From: Alphaproteobacteria bacterium
GTDB lineage: Bacteria > Pseudomonadota > Alphaproteobacteria > Rhizobiales > Xanthobacteraceae
Length of the DNA: 12,853 nucleotides
Assembly (NCBI GenBank): GCA_005884465.1
Contig: VAZH01000045.1
Coordinates: 1-12,853, forward strand
Direction: 5' to 3'
Shown: positions 5,528 to 12,853 of the stretch, in pieces
Position numbering within the stretch: position 1 is the first letter of the stretch
Layout of the letters: each line of letters begins with the position of its first letter
Program-made: the position numbers and the translations under genes
Notes under the pieces: generated by a model
Database searches by the model: none
Told to the model about the DNA's origin: nothing
What the model saw: the letters and a program-made list of their open reading frames with translations, nothing else

Positions 5528-7078
5528 CTAATTCCAATATGGCTTTAGTTTCTCGAACTCGCAAAAAGCACGCTCGGCCGCGGTGAGTAGGGGCTTGAAC
5601 CGGGCTTCCTCGTGCCCTGTCAGCAAGCCTGCAGCGAATATGCGTCGGGACGGCCTGGCCGATCGTGCAGCCGAGGCCTTGGCGATCCGGCTCGTGAGCT
5701 TCTCATGCACGATGACGTCGTTCAAATCGCCAAAGCAATCCTGCATGTCCTTGAGCGCCGACAAGAAGGACTCTCGATGTTTTTCTTTCTTTTTTCCGGG
5801 AAACACCGTCTCATAGAACTCCGCAGCGTAGCGTAGTTTTTTCACCTGGATTCGAAGCTTGTGCCGCGCCTGAGCATCGAGTTTTGCCAGCATGCGGCCC
5901 CGTTTCCGAATCTTCTTCCGGCGTCGCGTCAGTTGCGCGCGAGCCAGCGTCTTGATCGGCTGCTCGCAACGCTGGCGCGCGAGTTCGTTTCGCGGCTCCC
6001 GCCAGCCGCCGACGTCGAGCCATGCGGCGAGGTTCAGCGTCAGGTCGCGAAATCGCCTCGAACAGACCGCCGTCAATGCGCGCGCCACGGCGGCGTCACG
6101 CCGGTCCGCCAGATCGTGCGACAGGCTTCGCATCCCGGTTAATCGTGCATGGCTCTTTTCAAGCGGCGCCACGACCCTGGTCAGGAAAACGTCGAATTCG
6201 CGCGCGGGACCAAGTTCGCTTGTGAGCCATTTCAGTTCCCGCTTGATGTCGCGCACTTCCGCTTCCGCAACAATATCCGAGAATAACGATATCGCGGCGC
6301 GCAGGCGTCGCAACCCGACGCGCATTTGATGGATGCCCGCAGGGTCTCCGGCAAGGATTGCCGGTTTGTTGGCGACTATCTGCTTGAGACAGGCAAATCC
6401 AATCGATTGGAACGCGGCGCTCGCCGGCATGTCCGGCGCAATGTCAACGGCGTCGCCTTTTGCGACCGCGGCGTCCTCGCCGGCGAGAAGCTCGTAGCCG
6501 CGTTGAGACTTGCTTTTGACGGCAAGTTCGCCAGACATAGCGTGTGCAATCGTGCGCGCGAACTCGAACAGGCGTGCTCTGTTGCCTCGCTTCAGCTCGA
6601 GTTCGGCCTCGCACAGCGGCAGCGTGCCATTGCCGGCATCGATTTCGCCGCGATCGATCGTCAATGCGATATCGCAGTCCTTGCGGGTAAGCGGATAGCT
6701 GGTGCGCTGCACGCGGGTTTCGAACACAGGGCGCAATCGCTTGCGCAGCTTCTTGATGCCCAATGGTTCGAGTGCCGATGTATCCGCCCGTTTCAGGTCC
6801 GGCCGGCTGTCGTCGACCGCCGCTTCCCATTCGCCGCGTTCGAACGGGCTTCCGTTATCTGACTTGATGGTCTGGATGTACCGACTGCCGGTGCGCCGGA
6901 CGCGCAACGTCAGGCCGTTGTCTTTAAGTTTCAGTCGTTTAGTGTCGAAGTAGACCGAGAGCTGATTTTCGCTTCGCTTCGACCTGGTTGCCCCGCGGAG
7001 CAAGGGCACGCGCCGGAGCCGCGCGAAATTCGCGGATGGCAGCTGCAGCTTGATTTCGATTTCCTTCGGAGACGACAC
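5528..7078 (-). CDS. CYTH-CHAD domain protein (inorganic triphosphatase/polyphosphate-binding)
   Basis: A 516-residue cytosolic two-domain protein. Residues about 5-205 form a CYTH domain that opens with the ExExK signature (EIEIKL, residues 6-11) and continues with charged strands (YFDTKRLKLKDNGLTLRVRR, CEAELELKRG) lining a triphosphate tunnel. The family hydrolyses triphosphates such as PPPi or thiamine triphosphate with a metal ion. Residues about 230-505 form a CHAD domain with the two conserved histidine helices, HQMRVGLRRLRA (His250) and HKLRIQVKKLRYAAEFY (His406), and the DMQDCFGDLNDV element. CHAD domains bind polyphosphate granules. I chose the GTG at 7078 because GGAG lies 6 bases before it and ExExK is normally close to the N-terminus. 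A longer reading from a TTG at 7165 would translate a repeat. It is convergent with the FTR1 gene, 23 bp away. Confidence 0.92.
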   Translation of the reverse strand: MSSPKEIEIKLQLPSANFARLRRVPLLRGATRSKRSENQLSVYFDTKRLKLKDNGLTLRVRRTGSRYIQTIKSDNGSPFERGEWEAAVDDSRPDLKRADTSALEPLGIKKLRKRLRPVFETRVQRTSYPLTRKDCDIALTIDRGEIDAGNGTLPLCEAELELKRGNRARLFEFARTIAHAMSGELAVKSKSQRGYELLAGEDAAVAKGDAVDIAPDMPASAAFQSIGFACLKQIVANKPAILAGDPAGIHQMRVGLRRLRAAISLFSDIVAEAEVRDIKRELKWLTSELGPAREFDVFLTRVVAPLEKSHARLTGMRSLSHDLADRRDAAVARALTAVCSRRFRDLTLNLAAWLDVGGWREPRNELARQRCEQPIKTLARAQLTRRRKKIRKRGRMLAKLDAQARHKLRIQVKKLRYAAEFYETVFPGKKKEKHRESFLSALKDMQDCFGDLNDVIVHEKLTSRIAKASAARSARPSRRIFAAGLLTGHEEARFKPLLTAAERAFCEFEKLKPYWN

Positions 7079-7121
7079 GAGTTGCTCCAAATGCCGGATC
7101 TCGACTAGGACATCGGCCGAT

Positions 7122-7144
7122 GGAAACCCGGTTCCCACTTTTCC
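7122..7144. repeat. Short intergenic repeat with AAACCGGTTCCCACTTTT-type core
   Basis: A 23-bp stretch with GGAAA at one end and TTTCC at the other, around an ACCCGGTTCCCAC core. It resembles the GGAAAAGTGGGAACCGG element that I recognise as a frequent intergenic repeat in Bradyrhizobium and relatives. It lies 44 bp upstream of the CYTH-CHAD start and helps to rule out a longer N-terminus for that gene. The remaining gap up to 7228 shows nothing else. Confidence 0.55.
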
Positions 7145-7228
7145 GGATAATGTGGCAGAACTCAATTCGGCAATAAGCGCACAGGTTCCCGGCCCTGCTG
7201 CGTCAAATCTTCGGTGGTCGGCTTGGTA

Positions 7229-7903
7229 CTACTGCAGCGGCGGGTCGCCGCTGGTGCGCTTCTTCGCAAGATCCATCTCGGTGACCGCGATCAGGATTTC
7301 GGCGCGCGTTTTCAGGTCGGGCGCCTCAAGCATTGCCTGTTTTTCCGGCGGCCCGTAGGGCGACATCATCGCCAGCGCGTTGACCAGTGCCTCGTTGGGG
7401 GCGCTTTCGACGCCTTCCCAGTCCACCTTGAGATTATTGGCTTTGAGAAAATCCGTCAGCACCGCGAGCAGCGCCTCGCGGTCGACGGCTTCCTCGCCTT
7501 TGCGCGCCGTGAAATCGTCGAGGTAGGGAAAATAGTCCACCTTGCATTGTCGGTATGCGGTCTGCACGGCAATTTCCTCGATCACCTTGAAGCGCGTGAT
7601 GCCCGTGAGTTCGAGGATGTAGCGGCCGTCGCCGGCCTCGGCGAGCTGGGTGATGCGCCCGACGCAGCCGACGCGAAACAGCTTCGGTTTGTCCTCGTCC
7701 GCCGAGTGGAAAACGTCCGGCTGGATCATGCCGATCAGCCGATGGCCGTCGCGCAGCGCATCGTCCACCATCGCAAGATAACGCGGCTCGAAGATGTTGA
7801 GCGGCATCTGGCCGCGCGGCAGCAGCAGCGCGCCGGGCAGCGGAAACACCGGTATCACCTCGGGAAGGTCGCCGGGCCCGCGATATTCGGCATTGATCGG
7901 CAT
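7229..7903 (-). CDS. Free-standing LON substrate-binding-domain protein
   Basis: A 224-residue protein consisting of one Lon N-terminal (LAN/PUA-like) domain and no AAA+ or peptidase part. The domain starts at VIPVFPLPGALLLPRGQMPLNIFEPRY, with the conserved FPL and NIFEPRYL, and continues through HRLIGMIQP, GCVGRITQLAEAGDGRYILELTGITRFKV. It ends in helices with TDFLKANNL and LVNALAMMSPYGPPEKQAMLEA. Such proteins are often annotated as peptidase S16 but lack a catalytic Ser-Lys dyad, so proteolysis is not expected; a substrate- or protein-binding role is inferred. The ATG at 7903 has GGGGCCGC just before it. It follows the thioredoxin-TPR gene on the same strand after 110 bp. Confidence 0.92.
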   Translation of the reverse strand: MPINAEYRGPGDLPEVIPVFPLPGALLLPRGQMPLNIFEPRYLAMVDDALRDGHRLIGMIQPDVFHSADEDKPKLFRVGCVGRITQLAEAGDGRYILELTGITRFKVIEEIAVQTAYRQCKVDYFPYLDDFTARKGEEAVDREALLAVLTDFLKANNLKVDWEGVESAPNEALVNALAMMSPYGPPEKQAMLEAPDLKTRAEILIAVTEMDLAKKRTSGDPPLQ

Positions 7904-7940
7904 CTGCGGCCCCGGCGCTAGTCTTTAAAGCATTGGTTTG

Positions 7941-8014
7941 GCGCGTATTCCAATCGCAAAACCGGTAACCAGCCCCGGATCAAGTCCAAGGGCATGCTTT
8001 TGCGGAATATGCGC
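7941..8014. repeat. Imperfect inverted repeat between the thioredoxin and LON genes
   Basis: GCGCGTATTCC..GCAAAA (7941-7960) pairs with TTTTGCGGAATATGCGC (7998-8014), with one G/A difference and a 4-base bulge. The 37-base interior includes CCGGATCAAGTCC, also seen in dispersed Bradyrhizobium-type repeats. Its right arm ends on the first base of the stop codon of the thioredoxin gene. It could be a mobile repeat copy, a transcript-stabilising hairpin or an attenuator between the two genes; the sequence does not decide. Confidence 0.55.
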
Positions 8015-8937
8015 TACGAGAACAAGATCGTCGATAGCCGCTTGCGTCCATCCATGGTGGCCTGATCGGCCGGCCCCCAGGCGTCGAAGAACTGCACGAG
8101 TTGCTTTCGCGCGGCATCGTCGTTCCATTTGCGGTCGCGCTTGACGATCTCGAGCAGTTGATCGGTGGCTTCAGCGCGCTTGCCTGAGGCGTTAAGCGCG
8201 GTCGCGAGATCGAATCGCGCCTGATGATCGAGCGGATTTGCCGCGACTTTCTGTTCCAGCTCGCTCACCGGGCCAAGCGCCTTGGCCTGTTCGGCGAGAT
8301 CGATCGCCGCCTGCACGGCCTTGACCGTCGGGTCATTGCGCTTCGATTCCGGCACCATGGCCAGCGTCTGCTTGGCTTGCTCGATGGCCCCGGTTGCAAC
8401 GTAGCATTTGGCAAGCCCCGCCAGCGCTGCGATATTGGTCGGGTCCGCCGCCAGCACCTCGGCATAAATTTGCGCTGATGTGGCGGGATCGCCTTCCGCC
8501 AGAACCGCTTCGGCCTCCTTGAGAATTTCCGCGACATTAGGCTCGCCAGCGGCCGGCATGCCTGCCGACACCTTGTTGATGAAAGCGTTGACCTGGCTCT
8601 CCGGCACCGCGCCCATGAAACCGTCGGCGGGCTGGCCGTTGACGAAGGCGATCACGGCCGGGATCGACTGGATACCCATCTGGCCCGGGATAGCCGGATG
8701 CTCGTCGATGTTCATCTTCACCAGCTTGACCTTGCCCTTTGCGGCGCGGACCGCCTTCTCCAGAATCGGCGTGAGCTGGCGGCACGGGCCGCACCATGGC
8801 GCCCAAAAGTCGATCAGCACCGGCTGCCGCTTTGACTCCTCGATGACGTCCTTCACGAACGTCTGGGTGGTCGTCTCCTTGATCAGATCGGGCGCCGCCT
8901 GCGGCGCCGCTCCACTGCCCTGCTCTACTATCGTCAC
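8014..8937 (-). CDS. Thioredoxin-TPR co-chaperone (CnoX/YbbN family)
   Basis: A 307-residue cytosolic protein with an N-terminal thioredoxin domain (about 20-130) and C-terminal TPR-like helices (about 140-300). The active site is the complete WCGPC (48-52) with the cis-Pro of SIPAVIAF (Pro93), so unlike E. coli YbbN it should be redox-active. The TPR part is visible as repeats of the type AEAVLAEGDPATSAQIYAEVLAADPTNIAALAGLAKCYV and ANPLDHQARFDLATALNASGKRAEATDQLLEIV. The family protects chaperone clients from overoxidation and passes them to GroEL/DnaK. The start is a GTG at 8937 with GAGGA 5 bases upstream. It is the first gene of a probable two-gene minus-strand unit with the LON-domain protein, and an ATTTTA (8973-8978; TAAAAT on the minus strand) upstream may be its -10. 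Confidence 0.93.
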   Translation of the reverse strand: MTIVEQGSGAAPQAAPDLIKETTTQTFVKDVIEESKRQPVLIDFWAPWCGPCRQLTPILEKAVRAAKGKVKLVKMNIDEHPAIPGQMGIQSIPAVIAFVNGQPADGFMGAVPESQVNAFINKVSAGMPAAGEPNVAEILKEAEAVLAEGDPATSAQIYAEVLAADPTNIAALAGLAKCYVATGAIEQAKQTLAMVPESKRNDPTVKAVQAAIDLAEQAKALGPVSELEQKVAANPLDHQARFDLATALNASGKRAEATDQLLEIVKRDRKWNDDAARKQLVQFFDAWGPADQATMDGRKRLSTILFS

Positions 8938-9191
8938 GGGAATCCTCGCCTTGTGTGTGAAGGATCGGGTCTATTTTAGCATGTCCCAGCCCTAATTGGC
9001 GCTTGACGGCCCAATTTGCAATCGGCGGAACCCCGCCCGGCTGCTTTTGGGCTGATTTGCGGGCCGATCGCCGATCATGGCCGCTCGGCCAGGCCTGTTC
9101 CCCGGGGGCAGCGTGACCTGTTGCATTCACGGGCCGCATTTGGCATAGCTCTGCCCGTTGCCGGCGAGGGATCGCCGTCAATCTCTCGGAT

Positions 9192-9266
<75 letters not shown>

Positions 9267-9302
9267 GATTTTCTCAGGTGGCAAAGCAGTAACTTGATGA
9301 CG

Positions 9303-9330
9303 AGCCGCCGCTTGGCGGCTTTGTTGCTTT
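9303..9330 (+). terminator. Rho-independent terminator after tRNA-Gly
   Basis: A 7-bp perfect stem AGCCGCC (9303-9309)/GGCGGCT (9314-9320) with a GCTT loop, followed by a T-rich tract (TTGTTGCTTT). It lies 36 bp beyond the tRNA. It would separate the tRNA transcript from the DUF2235 gene downstream. Confidence 0.75.
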
Positions 9331-9467
9331 ATGCCCGTTCAACTAAAATCGTGGCATCCGCGATTCCTGATCGCCGACGATGAAAGCCTTTTCTGTTAGG
9401 TATGGAAATGCAATGCTCCAATACCAGAGGTTGCAAAGTCGTTTGGTGATGCGCCGAGGGCAATCCC

Positions 9468-11714
9468 ATGAGCCGAAACATTGTTCTGCTGTCCGACGGC
9501 ACTGGCAATTCCGCGGCGAAGGTGTGGCGCACCAATGTCTGGCGCACCTTCGAGGCGCTGGACCTTTCCGGTTCGGACCAGGTCGCGTTCTATGACGACG
9601 GCGTCGGCACTTCGTCGTTCAAGCCGTTGGCGATTCTCGGCGGGGCGTTCGGCTTCGGCCTGAAGCGCAACGTGATCGACATCTACAAATTCGCATGCCG
9701 TAATTATCGCGACGACACCGACCACATCTACGGATTCGGATTCAGCCGTGGCGCCTTCACGATCCGCGTCGTCATCGGCCTGATTCTCAATCAGGGCCTG
9801 GTGTCGGCCCAGAATGAAGCGGAACTCGACAGAAAGGCCCGCGCGGCCTACCGTCAGTATCGGCGGGAGCGGTACCATACTGTCTGGCACATCGAGGATG
9901 TTTTCCGCGCGATCCGCGACCTGTTTCTGCCGAAAGATTACGACAAGGCCGACAATCGCCCGGTGGGAAAGATTCGCTTCATCGGGGTCTGGGACACCGT
10001 TGCTGCGTACGGAGCGCCATTGGATGAGATGACGCGCGGCATCAGCAAATGGATCTGGCCGCTGGAGCTTCCGAACCACACGCTCAACCGCGAGCGGGTG
10101 ATGCGCGCCTGCCAAGCCCTCGCACTCGATGAAGAGCGTACGACGTTTCATCCCGAACTATGGAACGAGCGGGTCGTGCCTCCCGGGGAATTCGATCCGG
10201 ATAAAGAACGCTTCATCAAGGACGAGCAAATCAGCCAGGTCTGGTTCGCCGGCGCGCATTCCAACGTCGGCGGCGGCTATCCCGACGATACGCTGGCCTA
10301 CATTCCGTTCGTCTGGATGATCACCGAGGCGCAGCGCTGCGGTTTGAAGTTCAAATCGGATGCCGCGACGCCGCCGGCTGACCCCGATACGTTCAAGAAC
10401 GCGATCTCGAAACGCGACAAGGATGGCCGCATCTACGATCCGCGCAAGGGGCTTGGTGGCTACTACCGCTATGGGCCGCGCAAACTGGTGCAGCTTTGCA
10501 ACGCGCAATACTCCAAGAAGGAAGACGACGAAGTCCTGATCGAGCGGCCGAAGATCCACGAAAGCGTCTTCCGGCGGATCGACAATCATGCCCACGCCTA
10601 TGCACCGGTCGGCTTGCCGCCGACCTACGACGTCGTCAAGGAAAACGGTACGATCGTCACGCCGGATCAGTATGGCTTCGAGACCGACAACGACGCGAAG
10701 GCCCGCGCGGACGCGCAGGAGCATATCTGGAACGAGATCTGGAAACGCCGAATCGTATATTTCGCAACGGTCGGCGCCACGGTGTGGTTGTTCGCGTATC
10801 CGCTGCTCCGCTCGGCTCCCCGCTCCGACGAGTATGTCAGCCCAATCCGATGGGTATCCGATCTCATCCGCATTGTCGGTAATTTCCTGCCCGGCTTTGC
10901 CGAAACCTGGATCAACGGCTTCGCGCGTAGCCCCGGCCAGTTCGTGGTCCTGCTGCTTCTCGTGGCCGGCTTGACCTGGCTCGGAGCTGGAATTGCATCG
11001 CAAATATCGGACCGTATGGGGGCGATCTGGCGGCGCGTTAGCTCTGCGCCATCGGGTCTTCCGGACGATGCCGTCTACGGGCTTCGTAGCAATAAATACT
11101 ATATAGCGCTTCACGAGGGGTTGAAGCGGAAATGGGCGCCGGCTTTCTTTGCACTGCTGTTCGTTTACCTCGGGGCCACCTTCGCCAGCCACCTGCTTTA
11201 CAATGTTCAGGACGTTGCGGGCTGGACCTGCGTTGAAGACGGCACGGCAAGCGGCCTCGCCAAGGGCGAAAAGCGCGAGGTGGATTTCGCCACGTCGAAC
11301 CTCTGCAACAGGACCGGGATTGCCGTCGAGGGCAATGGCGCGAAATATCACATAGCGATCAAGGCGACATCGCAGTGGCGCGACGATGGCATCCCGTCAC
11401 AACTCGGCGGGTTCTATTCCACCGACGCACCGGCCTGGTATCAGCGCGTGTTGTTTATGCTTGGCGTTCCGCTCCGCCGTGAACTGACGCGGCCATGGTT
11501 CCGGCTGGTCCTGCGCTACGGCGCGACCGGCGGCGAGGAAGTGTTCCTTGATCCGGATCCAGAGGACGGCACGATCGAAGAGGTCATCCGGCCGACCCGT
11601 AAGGGCGAACTGTTTGTTTTCGTCAACGACGCCGTGGTCGGCATTCCCGGGCTTTACGATGTTTTCTACCGCAACAATGAAGGCGGCGGAAAACTAACGG
11701 TGACCCGGAGATAA
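9468..11714 (+). CDS. DUF2235 (Tle1-like) alpha/beta-hydrolase protein with membrane segments
   Basis: A 748-residue protein. The N-terminal 300 residues are a DUF2235 hydrolase domain: start MSRNIVLLSDGTGNS, nucleophile elbow GFSRG (Ser93), a conserved WDTVAAYG (Asp176) and FAGAHSNVGGGYPDD (His264), together a plausible Ser-Asp-His triad. DUF2235 includes the type VI secretion phospholipase effectors Tle1, but also many uncharacterised proteins. The second half has three hydrophobic segments, around 428-447 (RIVYFATVGATVWLFAYPLL), 492-510 (FVVLLLLVAGLTWLGAGIA) and 556-578 (APAFFALLFVYLGATFASHLL). A beta-rich tail ends NNEGGGKLTVTRR. No signal peptide and no VgrG, PAAR, Tli immunity or other secretion gene lies beside it, so an effector role is not supported here; a membrane-bound lipase or esterase is the more cautious reading. 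The ATG at 9468 follows GAGGG with a 7-base gap. Confidence 0.88.
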   Translation: MSRNIVLLSDGTGNSAAKVWRTNVWRTFEALDLSGSDQVAFYDDGVGTSSFKPLAILGGAFGFGLKRNVIDIYKFACRNYRDDTDHIYGFGFSRGAFTIRVVIGLILNQGLVSAQNEAELDRKARAAYRQYRRERYHTVWHIEDVFRAIRDLFLPKDYDKADNRPVGKIRFIGVWDTVAAYGAPLDEMTRGISKWIWPLELPNHTLNRERVMRACQALALDEERTTFHPELWNERVVPPGEFDPDKERFIKDEQISQVWFAGAHSNVGGGYPDDTLAYIPFVWMITEAQRCGLKFKSDAATPPADPDTFKNAISKRDKDGRIYDPRKGLGGYYRYGPRKLVQLCNAQYSKKEDDEVLIERPKIHESVFRRIDNHAHAYAPVGLPPTYDVVKENGTIVTPDQYGFETDNDAKARADAQEHIWNEIWKRRIVYFATVGATVWLFAYPLLRSAPRSDEYVSPIRWVSDLIRIVGNFLPGFAETWINGFARSPGQFVVLLLLVAGLTWLGAGIASQISDRMGAIWRRVSSAPSGLPDDAVYGLRSNKYYIALHEGLKRKWAPAFFALLFVYLGATFASHLLYNVQDVAGWTCVEDGTASGLAKGEKREVDFATSNLCNRTGIAVEGNGAKYHIAIKATSQWRDDGIPSQLGGFYSTDAPAWYQRVLFMLGVPLRRELTRPWFRLVLRYGATGGEEVFLDPDPEDGTIEEVIRPTRKGELFVFVNDAVVGIPGLYDVFYRNNEGGGKLTVTRR

Positions 11715-12177
11715 AAGCGCGCGATAATCGCATCCGGTTTCCGCGGCAGCATCCCGATTCACGTTCCGGATCGAGATGCTTTGGTCTCCAGCCGAACGCG
11801 CCCCGTCGCGCCGCTCAGCCGCTGGTCGAATCCCTGGGCTAACCCCCTGCCCATTCGCCAGCTCGGCCGCTATAGCGTAAGTGGAAACGATAATGACACT
11901 GCCTTCGACCTGAGCACGGTTGGTAACACGAGAGGTGCGGGCAATGTCGATGCCGCACTGCAGCGTCCGCAAAAATTACATCGAATAAAACCGATCGAAA
12001 GAAATTTTTTCTCAGCTTATTTTTACCCTCACAGAGACGCGCGGCGCGCTTCTCTCCCTCAGTGGATGTGATAACCTTTTGGGGTCTGACCCACCTTACA
12101 GCAGACCAAAGTTCGTCTCTCGAAACGTTCAAAATAAACAACACGCGCAGCCGCCGGGCTGCAGAGGGAGTGACGCG
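11715..12177. other. Gene-free 463-bp stretch upstream of the beta-propeller gene
   Basis: No convincing gene was found. Reading frames at 11781-12071 (plus) and 11694-11972 (minus) have no ribosome site, domain or coding bias that I can see. The stretch is AT-rich at about 11970-12030 and then shows three dyads: an AGAGA/TCTCT hairpin with one mismatch (12033-12055), an 11-bp palindrome GGGTCTGACCC (12082-12092), and GCAGCC/GGCTGC (12147-12162) just before the ribosome site. It probably holds the promoter and a long leader of the next gene, but no clear -35/-10 pair could be fixed. Confidence 0.5.
12082..12092. promoter_or_regulatory. Short perfect palindrome, possible operator
   Basis: GGGTC-T-GACCC, symmetric about 12087. 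A second dyad, GGTCTG/CAGACC (12083-12088/12102-12107), overlaps it. It lies 86-96 bases before the ATG of the beta-propeller protein. The regulator is unknown. Confidence 0.3.
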
Positions 12178-12853
12178 ATGAAATCGACATTCAATCGATC
12201 CGTTCTTGCGCTCGCAGCGATCCTCGTTGTCGCGGGGGCCAGTCAGGCCGGCGCGCAGGATAAGCCGCTCAAGAAGTACGAGTCCGGCACCAAGGAATTC
12301 TGGACCCATCCGCCGGATGATTGGTTCCTCGGCGACGAGACCGAAGCCCAAAAGGGCCTCGCGCCGCCGTCGGGCCCGCCGACCGGCGCGTCGGAGGCCG
12401 AACTCGCCGCGATGATGAAGAAGATCAAGCTGCCGCCGGGCTTCCAGATCGAAGTCTACGCGCCGGGTGTGCTGCAAGCGCGGCAGATGGCCTGGGGCGA
12501 CAAGGGCACGCTGTTCGTCGGCTCGTTCGACCTCGGCAACGTCTATGCCATCACCGACACTGGCGGCAAGAGAGAGGTCAAGACCGTCCTCAAGAAGCTC
12601 AACATGCCCACCGGGCTAGCGTTCAAGGATGGTGCGCTGTACGTCATCGCCATCGACAAGCTGATCAAATACGACAACGCCGAAGCCAACCTCGACAAGC
12701 TCGGCGACGGCAAGGTGGTCTATGACGACATGCCGTCCTACGTGGCGCATGGCTGGAAGTACCTCGCGCCCGACAAGGACGGCTGGTTCTACGTGCCGTT
12801 CGGACCTCCCTTCAATATCGGGATTCCGCCAACCAGCGTAGCGCAGATCCGTC
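12178..12853 (+). CDS. Secreted beta-propeller protein, glucose/sorbosone dehydrogenase-like, N-terminal part (runs off the right edge)
   Basis: 225 codons are present. A signal peptide (SVLALAAILVVAGASQAGA, likely cleavage after Ala26, before QDKPLKKY) sends it to the periplasm. After a linker rich in Pro and Gly comes a six-bladed propeller start: KIKLPPGFQIEVYAPGVLQARQMAWGDKGTLFVGSFDLGNVYAI, then MPTGLAFKDGALYVIAIDKLIKYDN and APDKDGWFYVPFGPPFNIG. This pattern is typical of PQQ-type soluble aldose (glucose/sorbosone) dehydrogenases and related secreted propellers. The PQQ- and Ca-binding residues lie partly beyond the window, so the substrate and cofactor cannot be stated. The ATG at 12178 follows GAGGGAG by 7 bases. 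The missing C-terminus might also carry a cytochrome c domain, as in some relatives. Confidence 0.88.
   Translation, partial: MKSTFNRSVLALAAILVVAGASQAGAQDKPLKKYESGTKEFWTHPPDDWFLGDETEAQKGLAPPSGPPTGASEAELAAMMKKIKLPPGFQIEVYAPGVLQARQMAWGDKGTLFVGSFDLGNVYAITDTGGKREVKTVLKKLNMPTGLAFKDGALYVIAIDKLIKYDNAEANLDKLGDGKVVYDDMPSYVAHGWKYLAPDKDGWFYVPFGPPFNIGIPPTSVAQIR

Noticed and set aside
10158..11351. 397-codon minus-strand open frame
   Set aside because: It is antisense to the DUF2235 gene, which has a full hydrolase motif set; the reverse frame looks like a codon-bias artefact.
11694..12071. Overlapping small frames (92 codons minus, 96 codons plus)
   Set aside because: Neither has a ribosome site, domain or hydrophobic pattern, and they overlap each other and the end of the DUF2235 gene. 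Treated as non-coding.

Overview
The window looks like chromosomal DNA of a high-GC alphaproteobacterium of the Bradyrhizobium/Rhodopseudomonas group (Nitrobacteraceae). The basis is codon use, the close fit of the proteins to that group (UbiH, Trm112-like, LON-domain and thioredoxin-TPR proteins), and several palindromic intergenic repeats of the kind I associate with Bradyrhizobium genomes. No phage, transposase, CRISPR or conjugation gene was seen. The assignment rests on recognition, not on a search.

Layout. (1) 1-2171 is housekeeping: the N-terminal part of an acyl-CoA thioesterase II (minus), a UbiH/COQ6-type ubiquinone hydroxylase broken near its 3' end by a one-base deletion (plus), and a 65-residue Trm112/YcaR-like protein (minus). 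Two large palindromic repeats fill the gaps between these genes. (2) 2240-3222 is a divergent pair: a TetR-family repressor (minus) and a small membrane protein (plus). They share a promoter region with two near-identical 18-bp palindromes that overlap the promoter elements. (3) 3380-5504 is a compact plus-strand operon, the most interesting part of the window. It encodes a predicted outer-membrane beta-barrel, a periplasmic cupredoxin-fold protein without Cys or His in its mature form, and an FTR1-type iron permease. Upstream are two tandem elements resembling the rhizobial Irr box. (4) 5528-7078 (minus) is a CYTH-CHAD protein (triphosphatase plus polyphosphate-binding domain). (5) 7229-8937 (minus) holds a free-standing LON substrate-binding-domain protein downstream of a CnoX/YbbN-type thioredoxin-TPR protein. 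(6) 9192-9266 is tRNA-Gly(GCC), followed by a terminator-like hairpin. (7) 9468-11714 is a large DUF2235 (Tle1-like alpha/beta hydrolase) protein with membrane segments. (8) After a 463-bp gene-free stretch, a secreted beta-propeller protein of the glucose/sorbosone dehydrogenase type runs off the right edge.

How it fits together. I infer that the iron operon moves iron across the outer membrane (barrel), the periplasm (cupredoxin) and the inner membrane (FTR1) under iron control. The TetR/small-membrane-protein pair looks like a self-contained, autoregulated stress or efflux-type switch. The thioredoxin, LON and Trm112 genes may once have been contiguous; if so, the 5-kb block from TetR to CYTH-CHAD is an accessory insertion between them. 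Comparative genomics would decide this.
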